Source of the DNA: Dorea sp. D27
GTDB taxonomy: Bacteria > Bacillota > Clostridia > Lachnospirales > Lachnospiraceae
Assembly: GCF_001185345.1 (NCBI RefSeq)
Contig: NZ_KQ236745.1
Location: forward strand, 378,478-442,477
DNA length: 64,000 bases
Reading direction: 5' to 3'
Shown: one piece after another, positions 35,842 to 44,636 of the stretch
How the letters are laid out: every line of letters starts with the position of its first letter
Position numbering within the stretch: the first letter of the stretch is position 1
The notes under the pieces: model-generated
The model's database searches: none
What the model was told of the DNA's origin: nothing
The model's input: only the letters and a program-made list of their open reading frames with translations
Translations under genes and position numbers: made by a program

Positions 35842-37251
35842 ATGGTAGAAGATACATTTGACTTGATTGTAATCGGCGCGGGGCCGGGAGGATATACAGC
35901 CGCTATCAGAGCTGCGAAGAACGGGATTAAGACAGCGGTTGTAGAGGCCGGCCGGGTCGGCGGAACTTGCCTGAACCGGGGGTGTATCCCGGCAAAAGCT
36001 ATGATCCATGCGTCCTCCCTGTATCAGGAGATGCTTTCGGGTGGACAGTTCGGGGTGACTGCTTCTGGCGTCACATATGACTACGGCCAGATTCTGGCCT
36101 ACAAGGAAGAGACGGCGGATCAGCTCTGCAATGGGGTGGAGCAGCTCCTTAAGGCCAATAAGGTGACGGTGATATATGGAAAAGGGACGCTGGGGAAGAA
36201 CCGGGAAGTCAGGGTCGTAGACCGCGGCGGGACGGAACATATGTATGCGGCCGGGCATGTGCTGCTGGCGGCGGGGTCGAAGCCCATGCTGCCGCCTATT
36301 CCAGGAATTGGCCTGGAGGGAGTGCTGACGAGCGATGAGCTGTTTAAGCTCACGGAAGTGCCGGAAAGCCTGCTCATTATCGGCGGCGGCGTCATCAGCA
36401 TGGAATTTGCGACCGTGTATCTGGCTCTTGGGAGCAGGGTGACCGTCGTAGAAGCGCTGCCGCGCCTGGTGCCGAACATGGATAAGGAGATATCCCAGAA
36501 TCTGAAGATGATCATGAAAAAACGGGGACTGGATATCCATACAGGGGCGTCGGTAAAGCGTATCGAGAATGAGGGAGAGCATCTTGTATGCACATTTGAA
36601 GAAAAGGAGCAGGAAGTGAAGATTACGGCCAGGCACGTGCTGTGCGCCGCCGGACGCTGCCCGGATACAGACGCCCTTCTGGACGAGAGTACGGGAATCC
36701 GTCTGGAAAGAGGGAGAATCGTGGTGGATGACAGGTTCTGCACAGATATGGACGGCGTCTATGCGGTCGGCGATCTGATAAAGGGCACGCAGCTTGCTCA
36801 TGCGGCCGGAGCACAGGGAATGTATGTGGCGGATATCATTGCCGGAAGGAATCCATCTGTGGATCTCAGCGTGATTCCCGGCTGCGTATATACGAATCCA
36901 GAGATTGCATCGGTCGGGATGACGGAGGAAGAGGCCAGAGAAAAAGGGTTCGATACAAAGACGGGCAAATTCATCATGAGCGCCAATGGAAAGTCTCTCA
37001 TCACCCAAGAAGAGCGGGGCTTTATCAAAGTGGTTGCAGAGGCCCATACAGGGGTTGTCTTAGGCGCGCATATGATGTGCGCGAGAGCCACAGATATGAT
37101 AGGCGAATTTACTACAGCCGTTTCCAACAGACTGACGGTGGAGCAGCTCCTGAGAGGAATGCGTGCGCATCCGACCTACAATGAAGGAATCGGCGAGGCT
37201 CTGGAAGAAGTATTTGGAGAGGCAATCCACGTCATTCCGCGCAGGCGTTGA
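35842..37251 (+). CDS. lpdA: Dihydrolipoyl dehydrogenase (L protein)
   Basis: 469 residues from ATG 35842 (AAAGGAGG upstream). FAD motif VIGAGPGGYTAAIRAA at the start, redox disulfide in GGTCLNRGCIPAKA near 40 (the usual form is CLNVGC), NAD-binding IIGGGVISMEFA near 178, and the C-terminal HAHPTYNEGIGEA-type RAHPTYNEGIGEAL with catalytic His-Glu. It reoxidises dihydrolipoyl-GcvH with NAD+. No pyruvate or oxoglutarate dehydrogenase genes are nearby, so it is dedicated to glycine cleavage. Confidence 0.97.
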   Translation: MVEDTFDLIVIGAGPGGYTAAIRAAKNGIKTAVVEAGRVGGTCLNRGCIPAKAMIHASSLYQEMLSGGQFGVTASGVTYDYGQILAYKEETADQLCNGVEQLLKANKVTVIYGKGTLGKNREVRVVDRGGTEHMYAAGHVLLAAGSKPMLPPIPGIGLEGVLTSDELFKLTEVPESLLIIGGGVISMEFATVYLALGSRVTVVEALPRLVPNMDKEISQNLKMIMKKRGLDIHTGASVKRIENEGEHLVCTFEEKEQEVKITARHVLCAAGRCPDTDALLDESTGIRLERGRIVVDDRFCTDMDGVYAVGDLIKGTQLAHAAGAQGMYVADIIAGRNPSVDLSVIPGCVYTNPEIASVGMTEEEAREKGFDTKTGKFIMSANGKSLITQEERGFIKVVAEAHTGVVLGAHMMCARATDMIGEFTTAVSNRLTVEQLLRGMRAHPTYNEGIGEALEEVFGEAIHVIPRRR

Positions 37252-37320
37252 GACGGGACATATTCAGCAAGCATATAGGAAAGGAAAATACATCTGTCAT
37301 AAGGTGTAAGGAAGAGAACG

Positions 37321-39000
37321 ATGGGATATAGAAGTGATATTGAAATTGCCCAGGATGCGGAAATGAAAAAAATCAATGATATTGCCGCCTCTATTGGGAT
37401 TCCGGACAGGTATATAGAGAATTACGGTAGATATAAGGCCAAGATTGATTATCGTTATTACACGGAGGAGCTGGCGGACCGTCCGGACGCAAAGCTGGTG
37501 CTTGTAACAGCTATCAATCCGACTCCGGCAGGCGAGGGAAAGACGACGACGACCATCGGCGTGGCAGATGCCATGAACCGCCTTGGCAAAAAGACGATGG
37601 TAGCTTTAAGGGAACCGTCTCTCGGACCGGTATTTGGAGTCAAAGGGGGCGCGGCGGGAGGTGGCTATGCACAGGTCGTACCGATGGAAGATATCAATCT
37701 ACACTTCACCGGAGACCTGCACGCTATCGGGGCGGCCAACAACCTGATAGCCGCTATGCTGGATAACCATATCCATCAGGGCAACATGCTGGATATCGAC
37801 ACGAACAAAGTGACGTGGAGAAGGTGTGTGGATATGAATGACCGTCAGCTTAGAAGCATCGTAGACGGGCTCGGGTCAAAAGCAGATGGGGTGACGCGGC
37901 AGGACGGCTTTGACATTACGGTCGCTTCTGAGATCATGGCGGTATTCTGTCTTGCGAATGATATAACGGATCTGAAGGAGAGGGTAGCCAGGATCATCGT
38001 TGCATATTCCAGGACAGGAAAGCCTGTGACAGCAGGCGACCTGAATGCACAGGGGGCCGTAGCGGCATTGCTGAAGGATGCCCTGAAGCCGAATCTCGTT
38101 CAGACGCTGGAAGGGACGCCGGCGTTTATCCACGGCGGTCCGTTCGCCAACATCGCACACGGATGTAACAGCGTCATTGCCACGAAGATGGGCATGAAGC
38201 TGGCGGATTACATGGTGACGGAAGCCGGGTTCGGTGCAGATCTGGGCGCGGAGAAGTTCGTGGACATCAAATGCAGGATGTCTGGCCTCCGCCCCAATGC
38301 CGTAATCCTTGTGGCGACCATCAAGGCGTTGAAATACAACGGGGGAGTGGCGAAAGCGGATTTGCAGGAAGAGAATCTGGAAGCGCTAACGAAGGGGATT
38401 CCAAATCTATTGAAGCATATCGAGAACATTACAAAAGTATACGGCATGCCGGCTGTAGTGGCAATCAATAAGTTTCCGACAGACACGCAGCGGGAACTGG
38501 ATCTTGTACGGGAAAAATGCCGTGAGCTAGGCGTACATGTGGCATTGTCCGATGTGTGGGCTGGCGGCGGCGCCGGCGGACGGGAGCTGGCGGAGGAAGT
38601 GATTCGCCTCTGCGAAGGAGAGAGCACGATGCGGTTCGTATATGATACGGAAGCATCTATACCGGATAAGATTGAGGCCATAGCCGGTAAAGTATATGGA
38701 GCGGACGGCGTAGACTACACGCCTAAGGCAATAAGAGAAATCAGGAACCTGGAAAGCATCGGACTTGGCAGTCTTCCCGTATGCATGGCAAAGAACCAGT
38801 ACTCTCTGACCGATGACCCGAAAAAGCTTGGCAGGCCGGAAGGCTTCCGCATTACGATACGGGACATAGCCGCATCTGCAGGAGCCGGCTTCCTCGTGGC
38901 GCTGACAGGCGATATCATGAAGATGCCGGGACTTCCGAAGGTGCCGTCTGCAGAGAAGATTGATGTGGATGAGAACGGCGTGATATCCGGGCTGTTCTAA
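37321..39000 (+). CDS. fhs: Formate-tetrahydrofolate ligase
   Basis: 559 residues, the normal length. P-loop [17 protein letters not shown] near 63, [20 protein letters not shown] near 97, and the [14 protein letters not shown] region are diagnostic. It joins formate to THF with ATP; in reverse it yields ATP and formate from 10-formyl-THF. Lying after the glycine-cleavage genes and before fchA, folD and a formate channel, the reverse direction is plausible here. Confidence 0.99.
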   Translation: MGYRSDIEIAQDAEMKKINDIAASIGIPDRYIENYGRYKAKIDYRYYTEELADRPDAKLVLVTAINPTPAGEGKTTTTIGVADAMNRLGKKTMVALREPSLGPVFGVKGGAAGGGYAQVVPMEDINLHFTGDLHAIGAANNLIAAMLDNHIHQGNMLDIDTNKVTWRRCVDMNDRQLRSIVDGLGSKADGVTRQDGFDITVASEIMAVFCLANDITDLKERVARIIVAYSRTGKPVTAGDLNAQGAVAALLKDALKPNLVQTLEGTPAFIHGGPFANIAHGCNSVIATKMGMKLADYMVTEAGFGADLGAEKFVDIKCRMSGLRPNAVILVATIKALKYNGGVAKADLQEENLEALTKGIPNLLKHIENITKVYGMPAVVAINKFPTDTQRELDLVREKCRELGVHVALSDVWAGGGAGGRELAEEVIRLCEGESTMRFVYDTEASIPDKIEAIAGKVYGADGVDYTPKAIREIRNLESIGLGSLPVCMAKNQYSLTDDPKKLGRPEGFRITIRDIAASAGAGFLVALTGDIMKMPGLPKVPSAEKIDVDENGVISGLF

Positions 39001-39016
39001 GGAGGAGATAAGAACG

Positions 39017-39643
39017 ATGATGCTGGAGATGAAGACGACGGAATTTCTTGAGGCGCTTTCCTCCTCCGCCCCGGTGCCGGGTGGTGGAGGGGCTTCCGCT
39101 GCAGCGGGGGCTCTGGGTGCCGCCCTTGGCATGATGGTGGCAAGCCTGACGGCCGGCAAGAAAAGGTATGCAGATGTGGAGGCAGAAGTAACAGAGGTCA
39201 GAGACAGACTGGAAATGCTGCGGAACCGTCTCGTGAAACTTACAGACAAGGATGCACAGGCTTTCGAACCTCTGTCAAGAGCATACGGAATGCCGAAAGA
39301 GACGGAAGAACAAAAAGAGAAAAAGGCACAAGTGCTGGAACAGGCGCTTTACGATGCAAGCATCGTGCCGCTTGAAATCATGGAGACGGTGACAGAAGTA
39401 ATACGTCTGCTCGGCGTGCTCGGTGAGAAAGGCAGCAGGATAGCTTTAAGCGACGTAGGCGTAGGCATACTGTTCGCCCAAGCGGCGCTGGAAGGGGCTT
39501 CCCTGAATGTATTCATCAATACGAAGCTGATGAAGGACAGAAAACGGGCAGAGGAGCTGAATGAAACGGCAGACGCGCTTATCCGGGAAGAAAGGCTTCT
39601 GAAAGAAAAGATATACGGAAACGTATTGGAGCATATCCGTTAG
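39017..39643 (+). CDS. fchA: Cyclodeaminase/cyclohydrolase family protein (methenyl-THF cyclohydrolase)
   Basis: 208 residues. FLEALSSSAPVPGGGGASAAAGALGAALGMMVASLT near the start is the FTCD-C/FchA signature, and the rest is alpha-helical with SDVGVGILFAQAALEGASLNV near 150. FchA from purine fermenters interconverts 5,10-methenyl-THF and 10-formyl-THF. The next gene encodes a FolD with altered cyclohydrolase residues, which supports a real cyclohydrolase role for this protein. GGAGGAG precedes the ATG. Confidence 0.9.
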   Translation: MMLEMKTTEFLEALSSSAPVPGGGGASAAAGALGAALGMMVASLTAGKKRYADVEAEVTEVRDRLEMLRNRLVKLTDKDAQAFEPLSRAYGMPKETEEQKEKKAQVLEQALYDASIVPLEIMETVTEVIRLLGVLGEKGSRIALSDVGVGILFAQAALEGASLNVFINTKLMKDRKRAEELNETADALIREERLLKEKIYGNVLEHIR

Positions 39644-39659
39644 GGCAGGAGGGAAGGCA

Positions 39660-40517
39660 ATGGGCATGCAGATGAAAGGGGCGGACGTAGCGGCGGCTAT
39701 GAAGGAGAGCCTCATAAAAGAAACAGAGATATTAAAAGAACAAGGGGTACTTCCATGTCTTGGCATCGTACGTGTGGGGGCGAGACCGGACGATCTGGCG
39801 TATGAACGGGGGGCGAGAAAGAGGCTGGAGGGCATTGGAATCGGCTGCCAGGTGACGGAACTGCCGGAAGACATCACGCAGAAAGAGTTTGAGAAAGAAT
39901 TCCGCAGAGTAAATGACAATCCGGACATCCACGGAATCCTTCTCTTCCGGCCTCTGCCTGCACACTTGGATGAAGAGCCGGCCAGGGGGATGATACATCC
40001 GATGAAGGACGTGGACTGCATGAGCCCTGTAAATATCGCCAAGGTGTTTACCGATGATGAGACAGGCTATGCTCCGTGTACACCGGAGGCAGTGATGGAG
40101 ATGCTTGATTACTATAAGATAAGCCTGAAAGGAAAGAGAGTGACAGTCATCGGCAGGAGCATGGTCGTCGGCAGACCATTATCCATGCTTCTGCTGAAGA
40201 GACATGCCACGATTACAGTGTGCCATACAAGGACGGAAGAGCTTGAAAGGACATGCAGGGAGGCGGAGGTATTAGTGGCGGCTGCCGGCAGGGCGAAGAT
40301 GGTCGGCGGTGATATGGTCGGGGCCGGCGCCGTCGTGGTTGATGTGGGAATCAATGTAGATGAAGAAGGAAACCTATGCGGTGATGTGGATTATGATGCT
40401 GTACGCGACAAGGTGTCCTATATCAGCCCGGTGCCGAGAGGGGTCGGCAGCGTGACATCTTCGGTGCTGGCGAAGCACGTTGTAAGAGGAGCGGCATATT
40501 TCAGTGGGGTCAACTAG
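39660..40517 (+). CDS. folD: FolD-family methylene-THF dehydrogenase lacking cyclohydrolase Lys and Gln
   Basis: 285 residues. The NAD(P)-binding region VTVIGRSMVVGRPLSMLLL near 162 and the C-terminal SPVPRGVGSVTSSVL match FolD, and Tyr48 and Asp119 (DVDC) are kept. Aligning LAYERGARKRLEGIGI with the usual YVxxKxK region puts Ala52 at the catalytic lysine (Lys54 in E. coli, Lys56 in human), and GILLFRPLP puts Phe96 at the conserved Gln. The dehydrogenase should work while the cyclohydrolase step likely depends on FchA next door. Also, GYAPCTP replaces the usual PCTP setting with no further change. Confidence 0.93.
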   Translation: MGMQMKGADVAAAMKESLIKETEILKEQGVLPCLGIVRVGARPDDLAYERGARKRLEGIGIGCQVTELPEDITQKEFEKEFRRVNDNPDIHGILLFRPLPAHLDEEPARGMIHPMKDVDCMSPVNIAKVFTDDETGYAPCTPEAVMEMLDYYKISLKGKRVTVIGRSMVVGRPLSMLLLKRHATITVCHTRTEELERTCREAEVLVAAAGRAKMVGGDMVGAGAVVVDVGINVDEEGNLCGDVDYDAVRDKVSYISPVPRGVGSVTSSVLAKHVVRGAAYFSGVN

Positions 40518-40541
40518 AAGATTTTCCGGAAGGGGGGAACT

Positions 40542-41162
40542 ATGAGACGATATACGAAGATGTTCTTTCTGGCGGTCGCCGCCGGACTGTCTATCGGCGT
40601 CGGGGGAGCCGTCTATCTCTCTGTGGATCATAAGGTACTGGGGTCCGTGCTCTTTACGGTAGGACTGTATGCGGTCGTGCTGAACGGTCTCTATCTCTAC
40701 ACCGGAAAAGTGGGATATCTGATAAACCAGACGGATAAGAAGACATACGGCCTTCTGCTTTCTGTCACCTGGGCCGGCAATCTGGCAGGGGCCGCGCTTG
40801 CCGCACAGGCCGTGCTCATGACACGGATAGGAGGGATACGAAAAGCAGCGGCAGGAATCTGCAGGACGAAGCTTGACGATACACCTTTCAGCATCCTGCT
40901 GCTCTCCATCTTCTGCGGCCTTCTTATGTTTATCGCCGTAGACGGTTTCAAACAGAAGGGGAACCCGCTGATTTTATTTCTCTGTGTCAGCGTGTTTATC
41001 CTGTGCGGCTTTGAACATTGTGTCGCAAATATGTTCTATTTCACGCTGGCCGGCGCATGGTCGCCGAAAGCGGCCGGATATCTGCTGATTATGACACTGG
41101 GCAACAGCCTTGGGGGCATGCTCATACCGGCAATAACGAAGGTGGAGGCAGAGAATGCATAA
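40542..41162 (+). CDS. Compact formate/nitrite transporter (FNT) family channel
   Basis: 206 residues with six membrane segments, shorter than the usual 250-280 because the soluble tails and loops are trimmed. VGLYAVVLNGLYLYTG matches FNT helix 2, WAGNLAGA helix 3, CGFEHCVANMFYFTLAG helix 5 with the central histidine, and GNSLGGMLIPA helix 6. The NWLVC motif of helix 4 is not kept (CGLLMFIAVDG). Placed last in the glycine/C1 operon it probably lets formate out of the cell. GGGGGG precedes the ATG. Confidence 0.87.
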   Translation: MRRYTKMFFLAVAAGLSIGVGGAVYLSVDHKVLGSVLFTVGLYAVVLNGLYLYTGKVGYLINQTDKKTYGLLLSVTWAGNLAGAALAAQAVLMTRIGGIRKAAAGICRTKLDDTPFSILLLSIFCGLLMFIAVDGFKQKGNPLILFLCVSVFILCGFEHCVANMFYFTLAGAWSPKAAGYLLIMTLGNSLGGMLIPAITKVEAENA

Positions 41163-41195
41163 CACGGTCAGGACGATATAAGCCCGTAGGCAAAG

Positions 41196-41612
41196 CTATC
41201 TCAGCAAAGGAAGATTACCGGTCAGCTTGTTTACTGCTTTTTTCCTTCCGCAGATTCCGATGCCATAATAGGTAAATCCATCCGCACCTGCCGCTTTTTC
41301 TATGAATTCATCATATACGTTGCAGCTCTGTGCTACGTCTGAGAAGTCGACGACAGTCAAGTCTGAGAACTCGGGGGCATAGAGCTGCTCCCTTATCTCT
41401 TTGATTTTATCAGCGGACGCTTTGAGGATGGGTACCGGTACCGCGATGATGCCGAGATGGGTCCTGCCGTTTTTATCCCGCACGTCAGGCCCTACGGCCT
41501 CGGGAATATGTCTGCCAAGGGTGATGCCCATGATGCCGGCCGTGTTGGCGGCAATGCCGGACGGAAGCGCTTCGTCTATTACCATGACACATTTTTGATT
41601 CTGTATTTCCAT
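41196..41612 (-). CDS. DUF2000-family protein
   Basis: 138 residues. The start QKCVMVIDEALPSGIAANTAGIMGITLG and the phrase HLGIIAVPVPILKAS are typical of this uncharacterised family of small alpha/beta proteins. No signal peptide. Transcribed toward the glycine operon; GGAAAAG precedes the ATG at 41612. Function unknown. Confidence 0.8.
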   Translation of the reverse strand: MEIQNQKCVMVIDEALPSGIAANTAGIMGITLGRHIPEAVGPDVRDKNGRTHLGIIAVPVPILKASADKIKEIREQLYAPEFSDLTVVDFSDVAQSCNVYDEFIEKAAGADGFTYYGIGICGRKKAVNKLTGNLPLLR

Positions 41613-41680
41613 TATTCTTTTCCTTTCCTGATTCCTGTTCTTGGGCTATTTTAATACAAACCGAGAAAAGATTCTTGTAA

Positions 41681-41700
41681 GATATGACACCTGTCCCCGC
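41681..41700. repeat. Half copy of the GGGGACAG hairpin element
   Basis: GATATGACACCTGTCCCCGC is nearly the 3' half of the hairpin at 48393-48463 (GATATGACATCCCTGTCCCCGC), without a matching 5' arm. Confidence 0.5.
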
Positions 41701-41724
41701 ATAACATCACCGTGAACCAACCGG

Positions 41725-41753
41725 TTGACACATCGTATCAGAAATGATAATAT
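41725..41753 (+). promoter_or_regulatory. Promoter for the TetR gene
   Basis: TTGACA, 17 bases, TAATAT; the operator palindrome begins at the next base. Confidence 0.85.
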
Positions 41754-41769
41754 GCAAGTATATACTTGC
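41754..41769. promoter_or_regulatory. 16-bp operator palindrome (TetR autoregulation)
   Basis: GCAAGTATATACTTGC is a perfect palindrome set directly after the -10 box, covering the expected transcription start. A near-identical palindrome stands before the next operon at 42406. Confidence 0.85.
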
Positions 41770-41791
41770 TTAAGCGGAGGAGGTGATGTAC

Positions 41792-42370
41792 ATGCAGGAC
41801 GAAACACAGGAGAAGATCATATCGTCGGCCATGTCGCTTATCATGGAGCGGGGGTATTCTTCGACGACGACAAAAGATATAGCGAAAAAGGCCGGAGTGA
41901 ACGAATGCACGATATTCCGTAAATTTAAGGGGAAGAAAGAGATTGTGCTGTCGGCAATGGAATTGCCGGAGTGGAATCCATGTCTGTCGGAGGAAGATTT
42001 TTCATATGGCGGGGATGTCTTAAGCGACCTCATATCCTTTTCCAGGACATATATGCGGAAGGTGACGCCCCGTATGGTAAAAGTGTCGGTGGGGCTGCGG
42101 ACGCCGGAACTATATCCACATACCGCGGAATCCATATTAAAAGTGCCGGCGGTATTCAAGAAGGTGCTGACGGAGTATTTGGAAAAGATGGCCGGCGAAG
42201 GGAAGATAAAAGAGAGTGACTATGAGAGCCTGGCAATGATGTTCCTGTCCATGAACTTCGGATTTGTATTCTTACAGGCATCCTTCGGAACGAATCTGAC
42301 CGAGATTGAAAAAGAGAAGTATATCTGCAGCAGCGTCCGTGTATTTGCGGACGGGATACGGAAAAGCTAA
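41792..42370 (+). CDS. TetR-family transcriptional regulator
   Basis: 192 residues from ATG 41792 with GGAGGAGG at 41776-41783; GTG 41783 and ATG 41786 overlap this site. The N-terminal HTH is IISSAMSLIMERGYSSTTTKDIAKKAGVNECTIFRKFKGKKEIVL (about 9-52). The C-terminal ligand domain is helical and not assignable. The palindrome after its own promoter and the second one before the DUF1330/MBL operon make it a likely repressor of both units. Confidence 0.93.
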   Translation: MQDETQEKIISSAMSLIMERGYSSTTTKDIAKKAGVNECTIFRKFKGKKEIVLSAMELPEWNPCLSEEDFSYGGDVLSDLISFSRTYMRKVTPRMVKVSVGLRTPELYPHTAESILKVPAVFKKVLTEYLEKMAGEGKIKESDYESLAMMFLSMNFGFVFLQASFGTNLTEIEKEKYICSSVRVFADGIRKS

Positions 42371-42394
42371 TGGTACCTCCGGTACCATTCTTTT
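42369..42394 (+). terminator. Terminator of the TetR gene
   Basis: AATGGTACC and GGTACCATT pair around TCC, overlapping the stop codon, with CTTTTAT after. Confidence 0.8.
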
Positions 42395-42405
42395 ATAACA
42401 GTGAT

Positions 42406-42421
42406 GCAAGTGTACACTTGC
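42406..42421. promoter_or_regulatory. 16-bp operator palindrome before the DUF1330/MBL operon
   Basis: GCAAGTGTACACTTGC differs from the site at 41754 only at the two inner positions (8th to 9th pair region) and lies six bases after a possible -10 box TATAAC at 42394-42399. Confidence 0.85.
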
Positions 42422-42437
42422 GTAAAGGAGGGAGAAA

Positions 42438-42728
42438 ATGGTCTATTTTATCGTTACGATCTATACAGACAAGAATCTGGGACGAGGGGAATATGACGAA
42501 TACATACGAGAAGTCAGACCGCTCGTTGAAGCGTACGGAGGGAGGTATATCGTGCGTTCCGACAAAGTCACGCCATTGGATGGGAGATGGAGTCCTGCAC
42601 GCGTCATCGTCATCGAGTGGGAGAGCAGAAGGAATCTTGAAAGATGCCTTCAGTCGGAAGCATATAGAAAGATTGCGTCAAAAAGAGAGAACTCGGTGGA
42701 CAGCAGGGCAGTTATCGTGGAGGGGTAG
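42438..42728 (+). CDS. DUF1330-family protein
   Basis: 96 residues. VYFIVTIYTDKNLGRGEYDEYIREVRPLVEAYGGRYIVRS and VIVIEWESRRNLERCLQSEAYRKI span the ferredoxin-like alpha+beta fold of DUF1330, related to dimeric ABM/EthD-like proteins. AAAGGAGGG precedes the ATG. It is the first gene of a two-gene unit controlled by the palindrome at 42406. Biochemical role unknown. Confidence 0.87.
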   Translation: MVYFIVTIYTDKNLGRGEYDEYIREVRPLVEAYGGRYIVRSDKVTPLDGRWSPARVIVIEWESRRNLERCLQSEAYRKIASKRENSVDSRAVIVEG

Positions 42729-42731
42729 AAG

Positions 42732-43562
42732 ATGGAAGTATGCAGCAATGTACATCAGATCAGGATTAATTTTCATGTGACAGATCAGATTGAGAGATAT
42801 GTCTATATGTACCTCATTACAGGAAGGAGGTGCTGCCTCATAGATGCCGGGGTTGCGGGATGTGAAGATAGTATCGCAGAGTACATGAGACAGATAGGAC
42901 GAAGTCCGGACGAAATCGATGCGTTGTTCCTGACACATGCCCATCCCGATCATATCGGCGGGGCTTCTGCACTCAGGCAGATTACGGGCTGTAACGTATA
43001 TGCGCCGGAGGCGGAACGGGAGTGGATAGAGGATATCGGCGTACAGTTTGAGAAGCGTCCCATACCTAACTTCTATACCCTGGCCGGGGCTTCCGTTATG
43101 GTAGACGTACCGGTCAGGGAAGGGAGCATCATCAGGCCCGGGGAAGGCGTGACGATACGGGTGCTTGAGACGTCAGGGCATTCTGCCGGCTCGGTATCCT
43201 ACGTATTTGAAGAAGCAGGCGTGGTCTTTACGGGAGATGCCATACCTGCGCGGGATGATCTGCCGATTCTTACAGATATAAGTGGAAGTATGCGTTCCAT
43301 TCAGACATTACAGACGCTGGAACATATACGGTACTGCTGTCCCGCATGGGACCAGATATATGAAGGCAGCGGGATAACAGAAGCGCTCCGGAGGAGCGGA
43401 GCACTCCTGGATAAGCTGAAGCAGTGTGTGCTGCGGGTGGAGGTGTTGTATCCGGACAGGACAGAAGCAGAAAAAATGGAGGCAGTTAAGGCACATATGG
43501 GCTGGAGCCACCTGGCGACGAACCCATTATTTGCGGCTACAATAAAAGCCTGTATTGAATAA
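42732..43562 (+). CDS. Metallo-beta-lactamase-fold hydrolase
   Basis: 276 residues. The metal motif is LFLTHAHPDHIGGA near 68-80 (HxHxDH), followed by TSGHSAGS near 150 and FTGDAIP near 167. The family covers thioesterases, lactonases and other hydrolases; the C-terminal helical part (from about 200) is of the type seen in short-chain hydrolases. It starts 3 bp after DUF1330, so the two act together under TetR control; a detoxification role is a guess. Confidence 0.9.
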   Translation: MEVCSNVHQIRINFHVTDQIERYVYMYLITGRRCCLIDAGVAGCEDSIAEYMRQIGRSPDEIDALFLTHAHPDHIGGASALRQITGCNVYAPEAEREWIEDIGVQFEKRPIPNFYTLAGASVMVDVPVREGSIIRPGEGVTIRVLETSGHSAGSVSYVFEEAGVVFTGDAIPARDDLPILTDISGSMRSIQTLQTLEHIRYCCPAWDQIYEGSGITEALRRSGALLDKLKQCVLRVEVLYPDRTEAEKMEAVKAHMGWSHLATNPLFAATIKACIE

Positions 43563-43646
43563 CGGGCGCCGGGCAGGTATAATAATCTGTATCTCCGCAT
43601 TATAGCAAGATGTATGATACAGAGGGCGGGGATGGGAGGATGATTC

Positions 43647-44615
43647 ATGAAGTATTATTTTGCCCCAATGGAGGGGATTACCGGTTACATACACCGCAAT
43701 GCATTCCAGGCGTCCTTTCCTGGCATTGACAAATATATCACTGCATTTATCGCGCCAAACCAGCACGGGAAGCTCAGCTCCAGGGAAAAAAACGACATTC
43801 TTCCGGAACATAACGGGGGGATGCGAGTCGTACCGCAGCTTCTCACGAACAATGCCGACGATTTTATCTTGACGGCAAAAAAGCTGAAAGACTTCGGCTA
43901 CGGTGAGATAAATCTGAACCTTGGCTGCCCGTCCAGGACGGTAGTATCCAAATACAGGGGATCTGGTTTTCTGGCAAAGCCAACGGAACTGGATCGGTTC
44001 CTGTATGAAATATTTGACAAAGTGGAGGCGGACATATCGGTCAAAACGAGGATTGGAAGAGACAGTCCGGAAGAATTCCACAGGCTTATGGAGATTTATA
44101 ACAAGTATCCTTTGAAAGAGCTTATCATCCATCCAAGGACGCAGCAGGACTTCTATAAGAACAGCCCCAACCTGGAAGTGTTTAAAGAAGCGCTGTCGAT
44201 GAGCGGATGCCCGGTGTGCTATAATGGGGATATATTTACGGCAAAGGACCTGAAAATGTTCCGGGCACGCTTTCCAGGGGTAGATAAGGTGATGCTCGGA
44301 AGAGGTCTGCTTGTCAATCCGATGCTGATACAATCGGCAGAAAAAGGAGAGGTTCTGGATCAGGAGCGGATACGTGCGTTCCACGACAGGGTGTACAGCG
44401 GTTACAGAGAAGTGCTTTCGGGGGACAAAGTCATCCTTTTCAAGATGAAAGAATTGTGGTGCTATATGATTCACCTGTTCCCGGACAGCAAGAAATATGC
44501 CAAGAGGATACGTAAGTCAGAGAGGCTTGCTGCCTATGATGATGCAATAGATGCCTTGTTCGGGGAGTGCCGGGCAAGGGAACCGGACAGGGAGCCAGAA
44601 GACATGGGCGATTAA
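43647..44615 (+). CDS. tRNA-dihydrouridine synthase family protein
   Basis: 322 residues. APMEGITGYIHRNAF at the start, INLNLGCPSRTV with the catalytic Cys near 93, GSGFLAKP, and YNGDIFTAKDL near 192 are typical of Dus FMN barrels, nearest in style to DusC-like proteins. It reduces uridine in tRNA with NAD(P)H. RBS GGGAGGATG. No partner gene is evident. Confidence 0.92.
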   Translation: MKYYFAPMEGITGYIHRNAFQASFPGIDKYITAFIAPNQHGKLSSREKNDILPEHNGGMRVVPQLLTNNADDFILTAKKLKDFGYGEINLNLGCPSRTVVSKYRGSGFLAKPTELDRFLYEIFDKVEADISVKTRIGRDSPEEFHRLMEIYNKYPLKELIIHPRTQQDFYKNSPNLEVFKEALSMSGCPVCYNGDIFTAKDLKMFRARFPGVDKVMLGRGLLVNPMLIQSAEKGEVLDQERIRAFHDRVYSGYREVLSGDKVILFKMKELWCYMIHLFPDSKKYAKRIRKSERLAAYDDAIDALFGECRAREPDREPEDMGD

Positions 44616-44636
44616 GGAAAGGAGACCCGGATACAT

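Noticed and set aside
35800-37047. 415-codon minus-strand frame opposite lpdA
   Set aside because: Antisense shadow of a clear dihydrolipoyl dehydrogenase; composition is His/Arg/Cys-rich as expected for a shadow.
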